64,000 nucleotides of DNA from Gammaproteobacteria bacterium TMED78. Its GTDB lineage: Bacteria; Pseudomonadota; Gammaproteobacteria; Steroidobacterales; Rariloculaceae. Numbering within the stretch: position 1 is the first letter of the stretch; each line of letters starts with the position of its first letter. Of this stretch, positions 51,392 through 60,196 are shown piece after piece. The stretch spans positions 219,017 to 283,016 of the forward strand of contig NHEF01000010.1 of assembly GCA_002171615.1 (NCBI GenBank), written 5' to 3'. Under the pieces are notes generated by a model. The model worked only from the letters and a program-made list of their open reading frames with translations. It was not told the DNA's origin and ran no database searches. The position numbers and the translations under genes were made by a program.

Positions 51392-52156
51392 TTATATTCG
51401 AAATCCAATATGTAATGAAACTATCCCGGAAGATAAATTATAGTATTTACAGTTCTCGAATCCATTTTGCTCCATCATTTTTTTAAGATCGTCTTGGTTA
51501 GGATGACGCCTAATTGACTCTACTAAATATTCATAACTACTCTTATCACTTAAAACAAATTCTCCTATCTTTGGGAGAATATTGAAACTATAAAAATCAT
51601 ACAGTTTTTCTAGTAGGCCTAAATTTGCTTTAGAAAACTCTAAAATTAATAATCTTCCTCCTGGTTTTAGAGCATTAAACATTGAAGAGAGCGCTAAAGG
51701 CTTGTCTGTTACATTTCTTAGGCCAAATCCTATAGTTATACAATCAAAAGCGAATGAACTGAATGGTAAGTTTTCAGCATCAGCCTGAACGAATGAAATA
51801 TTCTTAAATGCACTAGAATCTATAGCTTTGTCTCTTCCTATTTCTAACATATTAGCATTGATATCAGTAGCAAAGATTTTACCTTTGCTACCTACTTGCT
51901 TAGATAAACTTATTGCTAAGTCACAACTTCCTGCCGCTACGTCAAGAGCGATATTGCCACTCCTCAATGCTGTGTGTCTCAAAGCTACTTTTTTCCATAC
52001 CCTATGTAAACCAAAAGACATTAGATCGTTCATTAAATCATACTTTTGGTGCACAGAGTCAAAAACAGAATAAACTCTACCCTTCTTTTCTTTCCACTTT
52101 ACTTTTTGATATCCAAAGTCAGTAAAATCATTAATTTTATTTTTTTTCTTTCCCAA
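51392..52156 (-). CDS. ubiE: Ubiquinone/menaquinone C-methyltransferase UbiE
   Basis: A 254-residue SAM methyltransferase. VFDSVHQKYDLMNDLMSFG is the family-specific N-terminal signature, the SAM motif is LDVAAGSCDLAI, and ITIGFGLRNVTD with GGRLLILEFSK follow. It methylates the benzoquinol ring. The start is a TTG within the end of the preceding DUF971 gene. The glycine-rich motif reads AAGS instead of the more common AGGT. Confidence 0.96.
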   Translation of the reverse strand: MGKKKNKINDFTDFGYQKVKWKEKKGRVYSVFDSVHQKYDLMNDLMSFGLHRVWKKVALRHTALRSGNIALDVAAGSCDLAISLSKQVGSKGKIFATDINANMLEIGRDKAIDSSAFKNISFVQADAENLPFSSFAFDCITIGFGLRNVTDKPLALSSMFNALKPGGRLLILEFSKANLGLLEKLYDFYSFNILPKIGEFVLSDKSSYEYLVESIRRHPNQDDLKKMMEQNGFENCKYYNLSSGIVSLHIGFRI

Positions 52157-52496
52157 TATTAGCTATCCTATCCTTATACCTTTTCCAATTTTTCTGATAA
52201 TTTATACCAAGATCATAAATGAATGGCCAAGTATATATCCCAGTATTATGTCCGTCATCAAAAATTAATCTAATAGCATATGAACCCACAGGCTCAATCT
52301 CATTAATCTGGACATCTTCCTTGCCAGTTACTAAAATATTTTCACCTCCATGGTGCCCTCTAACCTCTGCTGAAGGCGAGAATACCCGTAAGTATGTACA
52401 AGAAAGTAGAAAAATATTTCCATCTAAAAATGATGCTTCTATTTTTTTGTCTCTCTTTAAAAGCTTTATTCTTTGTAGCACAGGAGGTTCATTCAT
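52137..52496 (-). CDS. DUF971 protein (gamma-butyrobetaine hydroxylase N-domain-like)
   Basis: About 119 residues from MNEPPVLQ, chosen because the earlier in-frame starts lie inside xerC. Key stretches are FLSCTYLRVFSPSAEVRGH, INEIEPVGSYAIRLIFDDGH and GIYTWPFIYDLG. DUF971 resembles the N-terminal domain of gamma-butyrobetaine hydroxylase and is linked to iron-sulfur functions in some bacteria. It precedes ubiE in many gammaproteobacteria, so a role near quinone or Fe-S metabolism is only inferred. Confidence 0.88.
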   Translation of the reverse strand: MNEPPVLQRIKLLKRDKKIEASFLDGNIFLLSCTYLRVFSPSAEVRGHHGGENILVTGKEDVQINEIEPVGSYAIRLIFDDGHNTGIYTWPFIYDLGINYQKNWKRYKDRIANIGKEKK

Positions 52497-52506
52497 ATTT
52501 CTTAAT

Positions 52507-53409
52507 CTATTTTTTTGCTCTAGGATGAGACTTATCATATGCCTGAGCTAAATGCTGAAAATTTAGATGAGTATAAATCTGAGTAGAAGAAATACTTGAA
52601 TGGCCCAATAGTTCTTGAACAGCTCGCAAATCAGAACTTGATTCCAAAATATGTGTTGCGAATGAATGTCTTAACATATGAGGATGAACATCAAAACCTA
52701 GCCCAATCTTCCTAGACCAAACCTTAAGTCTAAGCTGTATCGCTCTAGGTGAAATTCTTGTACCTCTTTTAGATATAAATAGTGCTTTTTCTTTCTTCAT
52801 TTTTACAATTTCTCTCTTGATTAACCATTCCTTTATAGCTCTAATAGCATACTTACCAACAGGTACGATTCTAATTTTATTACCCTTTCCTAAAACTCTA
52901 ACAACTCTATCATCTAGATCTATATCTAAAAGATCAAGACCTACAACTTCGGATAATCTTAATCCGGATGAGTAAAATAATTCTAGAATAGCTCTATCTC
53001 TTATAGTTAAAAAATCATTTCCTTTTAATGAAAGCAAACTTGTGACTTGATCGGCATCTAGTGTTGAAGGCAATCTCTTTGGTATCTTAGGCGCTTGTAC
53101 ATCTTTTGCAGGATTAGATGGAATTGAGTGGTTATCTACTAAAAAATCTAGGAGACTTCGAATAGATGATAACTTCCTTGAAATAGTCTTAGGAGTTAAT
53201 CCTCTGCGGTGAGAAAATGAAAGATATGATCTAATTATATACTCATCTATCTGATTTATTTGATTGATTGAATCAGAGCAATAGTCTATGAATTGGTCAA
53301 TATCTCTTCCATATGCATCTATTGTGTTAGAGGAAAATCTCCTTTCAGAAGAAATTTTCTTTAAAAAATTATTCTTATGAGAATCAAAATGGGAAGTATC
53401 TTTATTCAT
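52507..53409 (-). CDS. xerC: Tyrosine recombinase XerC
   Basis: About 300 residues from MNKDTSHF; the longer frame would read back into the DUF484 gene. The N-terminal SAM-like domain contains YGRDIDQFIDYC and HRRGLTPKTISRKLS. Catalytic residues lie in SSGLRLSEVVGL (Arg), HMLRHSFATHIL (His-Arg), LGHSSISSTQIYTHL (His and Tyr nucleophile). It resolves chromosome dimers at dif with XerD. It overlaps DUF484 by eight bases. Confidence 0.95.
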   Translation of the reverse strand: MNKDTSHFDSHKNNFLKKISSERRFSSNTIDAYGRDIDQFIDYCSDSINQINQIDEYIIRSYLSFSHRRGLTPKTISRKLSSIRSLLDFLVDNHSIPSNPAKDVQAPKIPKRLPSTLDADQVTSLLSLKGNDFLTIRDRAILELFYSSGLRLSEVVGLDLLDIDLDDRVVRVLGKGNKIRIVPVGKYAIRAIKEWLIKREIVKMKKEKALFISKRGTRISPRAIQLRLKVWSRKIGLGFDVHPHMLRHSFATHILESSSDLRAVQELLGHSSISSTQIYTHLNFQHLAQAYDKSHPRAKK

Positions 53410-54115
53410 TATTATATTCAGAATTAGAAAGGATTGCATAAATAAGCTCTCCCAAACTAGATAAAATATCCGTACTAAGACTAGGATTAAAATAATCCTT
53501 ATCTTCGCTTCCAATTGCTAAAAATCCTAATTTAAGTTTAGAGCCTATAGGTATAAGGGCAGCCGAATTAATTTCTTTCTCATTACCGAAAAGAAAATCT
53601 CTTTGGTCATCCTTTATTGCTCCACACCTTGGCTGCCCTGACTCAAAAAAGCTAGCAAATGAGTCTAATTTTTTATGATCTCTAGAAACAAGCTTTATAA
53701 ATCCTTTTTTTTCATATGAAAGTACTTTGTTATTAATTGAAGAAAAAATAATTATAACTGCTGATGCAATTGAGAATCCTTGATGTAAAAAACGATCAAT
53801 CAAATCCATTCTTTTTACTAAATTATTCTCGATAATCTGCTTTAAATAAAGTTTATGAATCTTCTTTAAAAAAAATTCATTTTTCTCTCCTGCTATAATA
53901 ATATTTTCTAGTTCCTTCTTATATTTTAAATTCTGAGCTTTAAGTATAGCCACCTGGCGCTCGACTAAGGACACAGAACCTTGTTGGGAATCATAACTAA
54001 GATTAATTTTTTCTAATAAACGTGGATGATCATTAAAAATATCAGGGTTTTGGTCCAAGAAAGCATCTATGTCATTCAGAGCCTTCTCTTTCTTATTAGA
54101 TTCTTCACCCTTCAT
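53402..54115 (-). CDS. DUF484 family protein
   Basis: A 237-residue protein. The N-terminal DAFLDQNPDIFNDHPRLLEKI and SLVERQVAILKAQN, followed by a GAF-like C-terminal half ending in GFLAIGSEDKDYFNP, match DUF484. This gene lies between dapF and xerC in Pseudomonas and Escherichia (yigA), as here. Its function is not established. It overlaps dapF by eleven bases. Confidence 0.92.
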   Translation of the reverse strand: MKGEESNKKEKALNDIDAFLDQNPDIFNDHPRLLEKINLSYDSQQGSVSLVERQVAILKAQNLKYKKELENIIIAGEKNEFFLKKIHKLYLKQIIENNLVKRMDLIDRFLHQGFSIASAVIIIFSSINNKVLSYEKKGFIKLVSRDHKKLDSFASFFESGQPRCGAIKDDQRDFLFGNEKEINSAALIPIGSKLKLGFLAIGSEDKDYFNPSLSTDILSSLGELIYAILSNSEYNNE

Positions 54116-54938
54116 AATTTATTTCCCCATCATTACAATAATTTGTCTTACCTGTTAACCATAATTGATCTAGTAAACTTGGCCATGACACCGCAAGCTC
54201 TCCTCCTAGCATAGTAACTTTGACTTTTTCATTTAGATCATAATATTTTATTCCTACTGCTACTGCTGCCACTGCCCCAGTTCCACATGCAAGTGTCTCT
54301 CCTACTCCTCTTTCAAATACCCTAAGTGTAATTAATTCCTTATTTATAATTTTCATAAATCCAACATTTACACCCTCTGGAAAAAGGTTTTTTTCATTTT
54401 GAAAAAAATAGCTTATATCTTCCAAATTTTTATCTCCTAAACCATCATTCAGAACTACTATATGAGGATTACCTACTGACAATACAGAGTATTTTAAAGA
54501 TATTTCTTTAAAATTAGTTATATAAATATCTTTTTTGTCGTTATAAAAAAAAGGTAAAGACTTGGGATTAAAATCAGGAATCCCTAGGGAAATAGTTACG
54601 TTTGAATCTTTAAGTACTAATGCCTCTACATCACCAGAAACAGATTCCAATTTGATATTTTTTTTGTCTTTTTTTTTGCTCAAATACTTAGCAACACACC
54701 TTGCCCCATTTCCACATTGCTCTGCTTTAGATCCATCTGCATTAAAAATATAATACTTAGCATCTGCAGAGATTTTTGAAGCCTCTCGAATGATCATTAA
54801 CTGATCAAATCCTATTCCTATTTCAGCGTTAGACCAATTACATACTGTGTTTGAATCTGGTAGCTCTAATGATTCAGGCCATTCAATAATTGCGAAAGAG
54901 TTGCCTGCCGCGGCCATTTTTGTATATCTCATATTCAT
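54105..54938 (-). CDS. dapF: Diaminopimelate epimerase
   Basis: About 277 residues from MNMRYTKM; an earlier TTG also exists. The two catalytic cysteines are in EQCGNGARCVA and LACGTGAVAA. The core also shows YIFNADGSKAEQCG and SVGNPHIVVL. It converts LL-DAP to meso-DAP for lysine and peptidoglycan. It heads dapF-DUF484-xerC and diverges from a ParA-like gene. Confidence 0.95.
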   Translation of the reverse strand: MNMRYTKMAAAGNSFAIIEWPESLELPDSNTVCNWSNAEIGIGFDQLMIIREASKISADAKYYIFNADGSKAEQCGNGARCVAKYLSKKKDKKNIKLESVSGDVEALVLKDSNVTISLGIPDFNPKSLPFFYNDKKDIYITNFKEISLKYSVLSVGNPHIVVLNDGLGDKNLEDISYFFQNEKNLFPEGVNVGFMKIINKELITLRVFERGVGETLACGTGAVAAVAVGIKYYDLNEKVKVTMLGGELAVSWPSLLDQLWLTGKTNYCNDGEINYEG

Positions 54939-55061
54939 AATCCAATAAGATAACATCAAATTAGTAAAATATAATTAAAATACACGTAAAGATGTAATTT
55001 TATAAGTAATTTACTACTAAATATTAGACTTGTCATACGAATATGTATTAAAGTAATAATT

Positions 55062-55688
55062 ATGAGAAAAATTCTAGTTACTAATAATAAAGGAGGCTGT
55101 GGAAAAAGTACGTTGGCTACCAATCTATCAGCATATTTCGCAAATGAGGGCAATTATACGGCCTTAGCTGACTATGATGAACAAAGATCATCTTTATCAT
55201 GGCTCGAGAATCGTCCAGATAAATTTTCGAATATTCTTAGCATAAATGGATGCACTGATGGGCTAAAATTTTTACCTAAAAATGTAGAATGGCTTGTCAT
55301 AGATGCTCCAGCGAGAGCTTCAAGTAAAGAGTTAACCTACTTAGTCAACCATGTTGACACTATTTTAGTTCCTGTAATGCCATCCCCAATAGACATGCAA
55401 GCATCCTCTCATTATATTTCTGAACTACTTAGCAAAAGTAAAATAAAAAATAGAAAAACAAAAGTAGCTTTAATTGCTAATAGAGTTAAAGAAAACACGA
55501 TTATCTTTGATGAGCTCGATGATTACCTTGAAAATTATAAAATACCCTATATTGCAACCCTTAGAGAAACTCATAATTACATCAAATCTTTCCAAAAAGG
55601 GATAGGCATCCATGAGATGCCTCCTTATATAGCATGGAAAGACTGGGAGCAATGGGAGCCCCTAATTGAATGGCTAGATAATTGCTGA
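55062..55688 (+). CDS. Orphan ParA/MinD-family ATPase
   Basis: A 208-residue P-loop ATPase. The deviant Walker A is KGGCGKST at residues 10-17, with DYDEQRSSLSW (Walker A') and VIDAPAR (Walker B-like). It has no DNA-binding extension and no parB gene beside it. Short ParA-type proteins of this size position cellular cargo such as chromosomes, chemoreceptor arrays or flagellar proteins. It stands alone between divergent dapF and convergent hemY, so its partner is unknown. Confidence 0.85.
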   Translation: MRKILVTNNKGGCGKSTLATNLSAYFANEGNYTALADYDEQRSSLSWLENRPDKFSNILSINGCTDGLKFLPKNVEWLVIDAPARASSKELTYLVNHVDTILVPVMPSPIDMQASSHYISELLSKSKIKNRKTKVALIANRVKENTIIFDELDDYLENYKIPYIATLRETHNYIKSFQKGIGIHEMPPYIAWKDWEQWEPLIEWLDNC

Positions 55689-55720
55689 TCCATAAAAGGA
55701 AAAAGCCCTATCTTTATTAT

Positions 55721-56896
55721 CTAAAGAGTTTTATTTTTTAAATATGTCTTAAGGCCTTTATCATAAGCAATAGCAGATCCTTCTATGTCTCCCATTTCTT
55801 TTAACATTCTTCCATAAATTTTGTAAGCCTCAGCATTACCATCTATATCTAGACTTAGTTCTAAATATTTTTTTGCCTTGCCCCAAAGCTCTAAATAAAT
55901 ACAAAATCTAGCACATGTCAATAAAATTAAAGCGTTATCAGGCTTCTTGGCTAACCATAGTTCTGACTTTCTTAATTGTTTATCTATGCTAACTGTCCTA
56001 ATTAAACCATATGAGTAAATCAAATCATTATTCCAATTTTTTTTCATTGCTTGAGAAATATTTTTTTCTGCTCTAATAGAATTACCAAGCCTGGCTAACA
56101 ATAATGAATAAGTAGAAATTATTTTTGGATCACTTTTAATTGAACTTGCTAAACTATTAAAGACTCTATCTAAAGACTCCAGCTTTATATTTTTTCTATC
56201 TCCAAATTTCTTAAGCGCTCTATTAACTATAATGACTCTCTCCTCCTTATCCATTTGCGCATTAGAAATATCTGGCATTAATTTAATAAGAGAATCCCAG
56301 TCACCTAGAGAGTTATAAGTTTTAGCAAGCAAGCCTAAGGCTAAGGGGTGGTTTATATTATTATTTCTAAATTTTTCTAAAGTTGCTAACGCTCCCTCAT
56401 AATCTTTATTTGCAAACTGAAGTTCTGCTTTAGTTAAAGAAATAGCTGATATAGCTGATGGCAAATTTATATACGCCAGCCTAAACCACTCATCCCTTCT
56501 ATCTATTAAACCTTGTGAATTTGCTGCTTTTGCTAATAACATATACTTAATTAAAGATTTATCTTCTGACTGAAGGCTGCTTGATATTAAATTTTCACCC
56601 TTAGCCCAATTTCCTTCATAAATATTCTTTACGCCTAGATTTAAATTTTTTTTAGATTTTTTATTTTTTGAAATATCCAAACTAAGCATCATTTTTTTTG
56701 GAATACTAATAAAATTAAATAATATCCTTAAAAGGCAATAGGATATTAATAGAAGAATAAAAAAGAAAGGTACGGACATCTCAACAGAGTAACTAAGAAA
56801 ATGAATAAATACATAGCCTTTATCTTCAAGAAAAAGATGTGCTATAGATGAACCAACTACCATAGAAAGTATTAAAAACACTCCTATCTTCATCAT
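55721..56896 (-). CDS. hemY: HemY-type TPR membrane protein
   Basis: A 391-residue protein with two N-terminal hydrophobic segments (about 3-22 and 40-60) and TPR-like helices in the soluble part, such as AELQFANKDYEGALATLEKF and LALGLLAKTYNSLGDWDSL. It matches HemY, which is encoded after hemX in many gammaproteobacteria and is assigned to heme or porphyrin metabolism by context only. It overlaps hemX by four bases. Confidence 0.88.
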   Translation of the reverse strand: MMKIGVFLILSMVVGSSIAHLFLEDKGYVFIHFLSYSVEMSVPFFFILLLISYCLLRILFNFISIPKKMMLSLDISKNKKSKKNLNLGVKNIYEGNWAKGENLISSSLQSEDKSLIKYMLLAKAANSQGLIDRRDEWFRLAYINLPSAISAISLTKAELQFANKDYEGALATLEKFRNNNINHPLALGLLAKTYNSLGDWDSLIKLMPDISNAQMDKEERVIIVNRALKKFGDRKNIKLESLDRVFNSLASSIKSDPKIISTYSLLLARLGNSIRAEKNISQAMKKNWNNDLIYSYGLIRTVSIDKQLRKSELWLAKKPDNALILLTCARFCIYLELWGKAKKYLELSLDIDGNAEAYKIYGRMLKEMGDIEGSAIAYDKGLKTYLKNKTL

Positions 56897-57999
56897 TTCA
56901 TAAGCTCCTTTCTAGCAATACTAATTAATTGGATAATTGAATTAATATTAGGCTTTTGAACGTTGGTAGGACGATCTGAGAAAATCTTAATATACTCTAA
57001 AGTATTTGTAAGCTGTGAATCATCCACTTTAAAATTTTGCTCTATTAAGCTTTCAACTATCACTAGACTTTGATTAAGCTTAATATATTTATTTAAAGAG
57101 AGTGCTACCCTAGCCAATGAAATCTCTGTTAATAGTCTAACTTTGATTGTCTCAATATCTGCTATAGATATAGGACTTCTATAAAGCTCATCTGTTTTTT
57201 CTATACTTATCATTCTTAACAATGCTTGCTTAAGAAAGTCTAATCCAGCCGGTATATACCCACTATCGTTATCTGAGTTACTTAAATTAATATTCTCATC
57301 AATGATATAACTATGTATAGATATTAATTCTGGCACCTTACTAGATAAAAATATAAGGTTAGTGTCTAGAACCTTATAATCTGTAAATGGAGCTGAGCTA
57401 ATTGTATTAATAGCGTTATTAATTTCATCAAGTATTATCTGGCCGTCATATTGAAATATATCAGTGCTAATCTCCTCATACTTTATAGTTGCTATATTCA
57501 AAGCATCTATAGCTCTATCGACTTCCCCTAATGTTAATAAATAAAAGTCAGCGACCTTTAGATAATATTCTAACTCATAAAGAGACCAAACAAGTCCAGG
57601 GATTTCTGATGACATCTCATATAATTTAAATTCATCTTCTAAATTTATTATTTTTTCTGATGGTTCCAAGAGCCTTTTTTCAAGCATTTGAGTAGCTCCT
57701 ATTAATGTGAGGTTACTCTCTTCTATTAGCCTTACTTGGTTCTCAAGGCTAGCAAGGCTAGAACGGTCTTTCAGTCTAGCATCTGAGACTCGACCAATCC
57801 TTTGATCTAGGCTTAAAATACTACCTTTTAAGGTATCGTTTTCTATATAAATAAAAATAAAAATAGATAAAAAAGTTAGAGAGGCTATTAAAAAAATAAA
57901 AATTACTTTTTTGATCGAGAAAAAATTACTAAAGGGGTAGTTAGAAACCTCGGAAGATCCACTCTTAAACATTTTTTTTGATGAAGATCTCTTATTCAT
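56893..57999 (-). CDS. hemX: HemX-type membrane protein
   Basis: A 368-residue protein with a short cytoplasmic N-terminus, one transmembrane segment at about residues 32-52, and a coiled-coil region (QRIGRVSDARLKDRSSLASLE). The C-terminal part, with VWSLYELEYYLKVADFYL and EISLARVALSLNK, matches HemX, sometimes annotated as uroporphyrinogen-III C-methyltransferase although catalytic methyltransferase motifs are absent. In related genomes it follows hemC and hemD; here neither is upstream. Confidence 0.88.
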   Translation of the reverse strand: MNKRSSSKKMFKSGSSEVSNYPFSNFFSIKKVIFIFLIASLTFLSIFIFIYIENDTLKGSILSLDQRIGRVSDARLKDRSSLASLENQVRLIEESNLTLIGATQMLEKRLLEPSEKIINLEDEFKLYEMSSEIPGLVWSLYELEYYLKVADFYLLTLGEVDRAIDALNIATIKYEEISTDIFQYDGQIILDEINNAINTISSAPFTDYKVLDTNLIFLSSKVPELISIHSYIIDENINLSNSDNDSGYIPAGLDFLKQALLRMISIEKTDELYRSPISIADIETIKVRLLTEISLARVALSLNKYIKLNQSLVIVESLIEQNFKVDDSQLTNTLEYIKIFSDRPTNVQKPNINSIIQLISIARKELMK

Positions 58000-58120
58000 A
58001 AAGACTTTCTATTGTTTATAAAATGTTTTGATACGAAAAAATATAATGAACTTGTATACTTAGTATTATGCTTTATTATCTACAAGGCAATGATTTTTTG
58101 ATTTTACAAAGGAAAAAAAT

Positions 58121-58390
58121 ATGTCAAAATTTTTTAATGAAACTAAAATAGAACAATTATCAAAAAAATTAATTAATACTATACCCGATAATTACGACAT
58201 TCTAAGAGATGAAATAGAGGAAAATTTTAAATCTTTACTTAGTACAACTTTTTCAAAGATGGACCTAGTAACTAGAGAGGAGTTTGATATTCAAGTTGCT
58301 GTACTAGCTCGTACTCGAAAAAAACTTGAAGACCTTGAAACTATTCTTTCATCTCTTGAAAAAAATGATCCAAAAAAGAATCGAGGGTAA
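58121..58390 (+). CDS. ubiK: Ubiquinone biosynthesis accessory factor UbiK
   Basis: An 89-residue protein of the UbiK/YqiC (BMFP) family. The C-terminal helix KMDLVTREEFDIQVAVLART with KLEDLETIL is the family signature and should form a trimeric coiled coil. It assists the UbiJ-containing ubiquinone complex. An AAAGGA site precedes the ATG. It diverges from hemX across 121 bases that I could not assign further. Confidence 0.93.
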   Translation: MSKFFNETKIEQLSKKLINTIPDNYDILRDEIEENFKSLLSTTFSKMDLVTREEFDIQVAVLARTRKKLEDLETILSSLEKNDPKKNRG

Positions 58391-58445
58391 GTCTATGATA
58401 GCTAGGCTTTTAAAGATATAATTATGATTTTCAGAAGGAGCTAAT

Positions 58446-58940
58446 TTGAAAAGTCTAGAACAGAAGTTTTTTGATGCTTTTATGTTATTAGTTGGTATAT
58501 GGCTTGGATCTATGATTAGTATTGCTGTTTTTGCTAACTTCACTTCGCAAGATTATGTTGATGGTGATAATCACTCTAATGCTGAAAGAATTATGCCAAT
58601 TGGTCAATTTGCTCTTATAGGTGATGTTGAAGTAGGCAATATATTAGCATCTCAGCAACAATCATCAATAGAAATAGATAGGCAATTACTATCTGGACCA
58701 GAAGTATATGATCTAGCTTGTTCGCTTTGCCATCAGAGTCCAGGAGTAGCAGGAGCGCCTGTATTTGGAGATATAAGTGCTTGGACACCAAGGATTCAAC
58801 AAGGCCTGGATACCTTAGAAAACCATGCGATTAATGGCTATATAGGAGAGGCTGGATATATGCCACCAAAAGGTGGAAGATTAGACCTTTCTAATGATGA
58901 AGTAATTGAGGCTATTGGTTTTATGCTAGAGGCAGTTTAG
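58446..58940 (+). CDS. Membrane-anchored cytochrome c5-like protein
   Basis: A 164-residue protein with an N-terminal anchor at about residues 10-30 and a single heme c motif CSLCH at 92-96. The C-terminal methionine in AGYMPPKGG is the likely axial ligand, and the pattern resembles cytochrome c5. The TTG start is supported by an AGAAGGAG site seven bases upstream. It precedes an exported metallo-hydrolase gene by seven bases. Confidence 0.9.
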   Translation: MKSLEQKFFDAFMLLVGIWLGSMISIAVFANFTSQDYVDGDNHSNAERIMPIGQFALIGDVEVGNILASQQQSSIEIDRQLLSGPEVYDLACSLCHQSPGVAGAPVFGDISAWTPRIQQGLDTLENHAINGYIGEAGYMPPKGGRLDLSNDEVIEAIGFMLEAV

Positions 58941-58947
58941 CTGAGAA

Positions 58948-59874
58948 ATGTCTCTTAATCGTTCAAATTTTTTTTTAATTTTATTTTTTTACCTATCTCT
59001 TTTTTCAAACCTATCTCTTAGTGATAACCAATTTTTAATTGGAAATCATCTAAATATCCTAGAAGAAATTAGAAAGGCTTCCTACTCAATAAAAGGTGAG
59101 AAGCCAACTAGAATAAACTATAGCAAATTAGCAGAAAGTCATAGGAGTTATTCTGACATAATTACTGATGGAAGTGATGAAATCTTCATTCAGGCAAGAA
59201 CTGCTTTCCAAGTAGTCTATAGCTCGTCAGAAATCATGATAGATAGTGGAATGGATGAAGCTATTCATAATTATTTTGGCTTTGGAAGAATAGAGCCATA
59301 TTGGCAAAGTAAAAATAATGAAATACAGAAAGCATTAAAACAAGCTAGTTTAATTGTAATAACGCATGAGCACGCGGATCATATTGCAGGAGTATTAAAT
59401 AGCAATATTGCAAATCATATCTCAAATAAGACCATATTAACTCAAGCACAAGCAAAAACTTTAATATCAAATCCTCAGATGCCAGAAATTAAGCTAGATC
59501 CTGAAGATTTGGATAAATATCTTTTGGTTGATTATGATAAATTAATGCCGCTAGCACCTGGGATAGTACTTATTAAATCACCAGGACATACTGATGGACA
59601 TCAAATGATTTATGTTTCTCTAGAAAGTGAAAAGGAATACCTATTCATAGGTGATATCGCTTGGTCTATAGAAAATATCAAACAACTTAAGCTAAGGCCA
59701 GAAAAAACTAGGCAAAGGATAAATGAGGATCCAAAATCCTTAATGAATCAAATGGTATGGATAAAAGATTTAATGGATGAACAAAATATCATTATCATAC
59801 CTTCACATGACAATAAGCTAATCGAAGAATATGCTATGAAAGGGATAATCTACGAGGGCTTAAAAATAAACTAA
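58948..59874 (+). CDS. Exported metallo-beta-lactamase-fold hydrolase
   Basis: A 308-residue precursor with a signal peptide (about 1-26). The zinc motif is HEHADH at residues 140-145, with additional ligands in SPGHTDGHQM, GDIAW and PSHDN. Substrate cannot be read; the family includes lactonases, glyoxalase II-like and sulfatase-type enzymes. It follows the cytochrome gene by seven bases, suggesting one transcript. Confidence 0.87.
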   Translation: MSLNRSNFFLILFFYLSLFSNLSLSDNQFLIGNHLNILEEIRKASYSIKGEKPTRINYSKLAESHRSYSDIITDGSDEIFIQARTAFQVVYSSSEIMIDSGMDEAIHNYFGFGRIEPYWQSKNNEIQKALKQASLIVITHEHADHIAGVLNSNIANHISNKTILTQAQAKTLISNPQMPEIKLDPEDLDKYLLVDYDKLMPLAPGIVLIKSPGHTDGHQMIYVSLESEKEYLFIGDIAWSIENIKQLKLRPEKTRQRINEDPKSLMNQMVWIKDLMDEQNIIIIPSHDNKLIEEYAMKGIIYEGLKIN

Positions 59875-59879
59875 GCCTA

Positions 59880-60161
59880 TCACTCTGTTCGACTAGTCAC
59901 CTCAATAAGATGAAAGCCAAATTGAGTTTTTATAGGTCCCTGAACTTCATTAATACTTGCTGAAAACACTACTTCATCAAACTCTTTAACCATCTGACCT
60001 GGGCCAAAAACACCCAAATCTCCTCCTTTTTCGCTAGAAGGGCAAGAAGAGAATTCTTTGGCTACTTCGCCAAAGTCTTCACCACTATCAATTCTATTCT
60101 TTAGCTCTTCACAAAAAACCTCTGCTTCAACTAATATATGCCTGGCGGCTGCTTGTGTCAT
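59880..60161 (-). CDS. ppiC: Parvulin-type peptidyl-prolyl isomerase
   Basis: A 93-residue single-domain parvulin. AAARHILVEAEVFCEELKN opens the fold, followed by FGEVAKEFSSCPS, GDLGVFGPGQMVKEFD and the closing FGFHLIEV. It has no signal peptide, so it should be cytoplasmic like PpiC. It lies between convergent and downstream genes. Confidence 0.93.
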   Translation of the reverse strand: MTQAAARHILVEAEVFCEELKNRIDSGEDFGEVAKEFSSCPSSEKGGDLGVFGPGQMVKEFDEVVFSASINEVQGPIKTQFGFHLIEVTSRTE

Positions 60162-60196
60162 AACATTATCCTTAAAATACGTAATTTTCTAAATTA

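Noticed and set aside
52507-53409. Phage-type integrase
   Set aside because: The sequence and the dapF-DUF484 neighbourhood identify the housekeeping recombinase XerC.
55062-55688. Plasmid or integrated-element partition locus
   Set aside because: There is no parB, no integrase next to it, no repeats or tRNA, and the flanking genes are core chromosomal ones.
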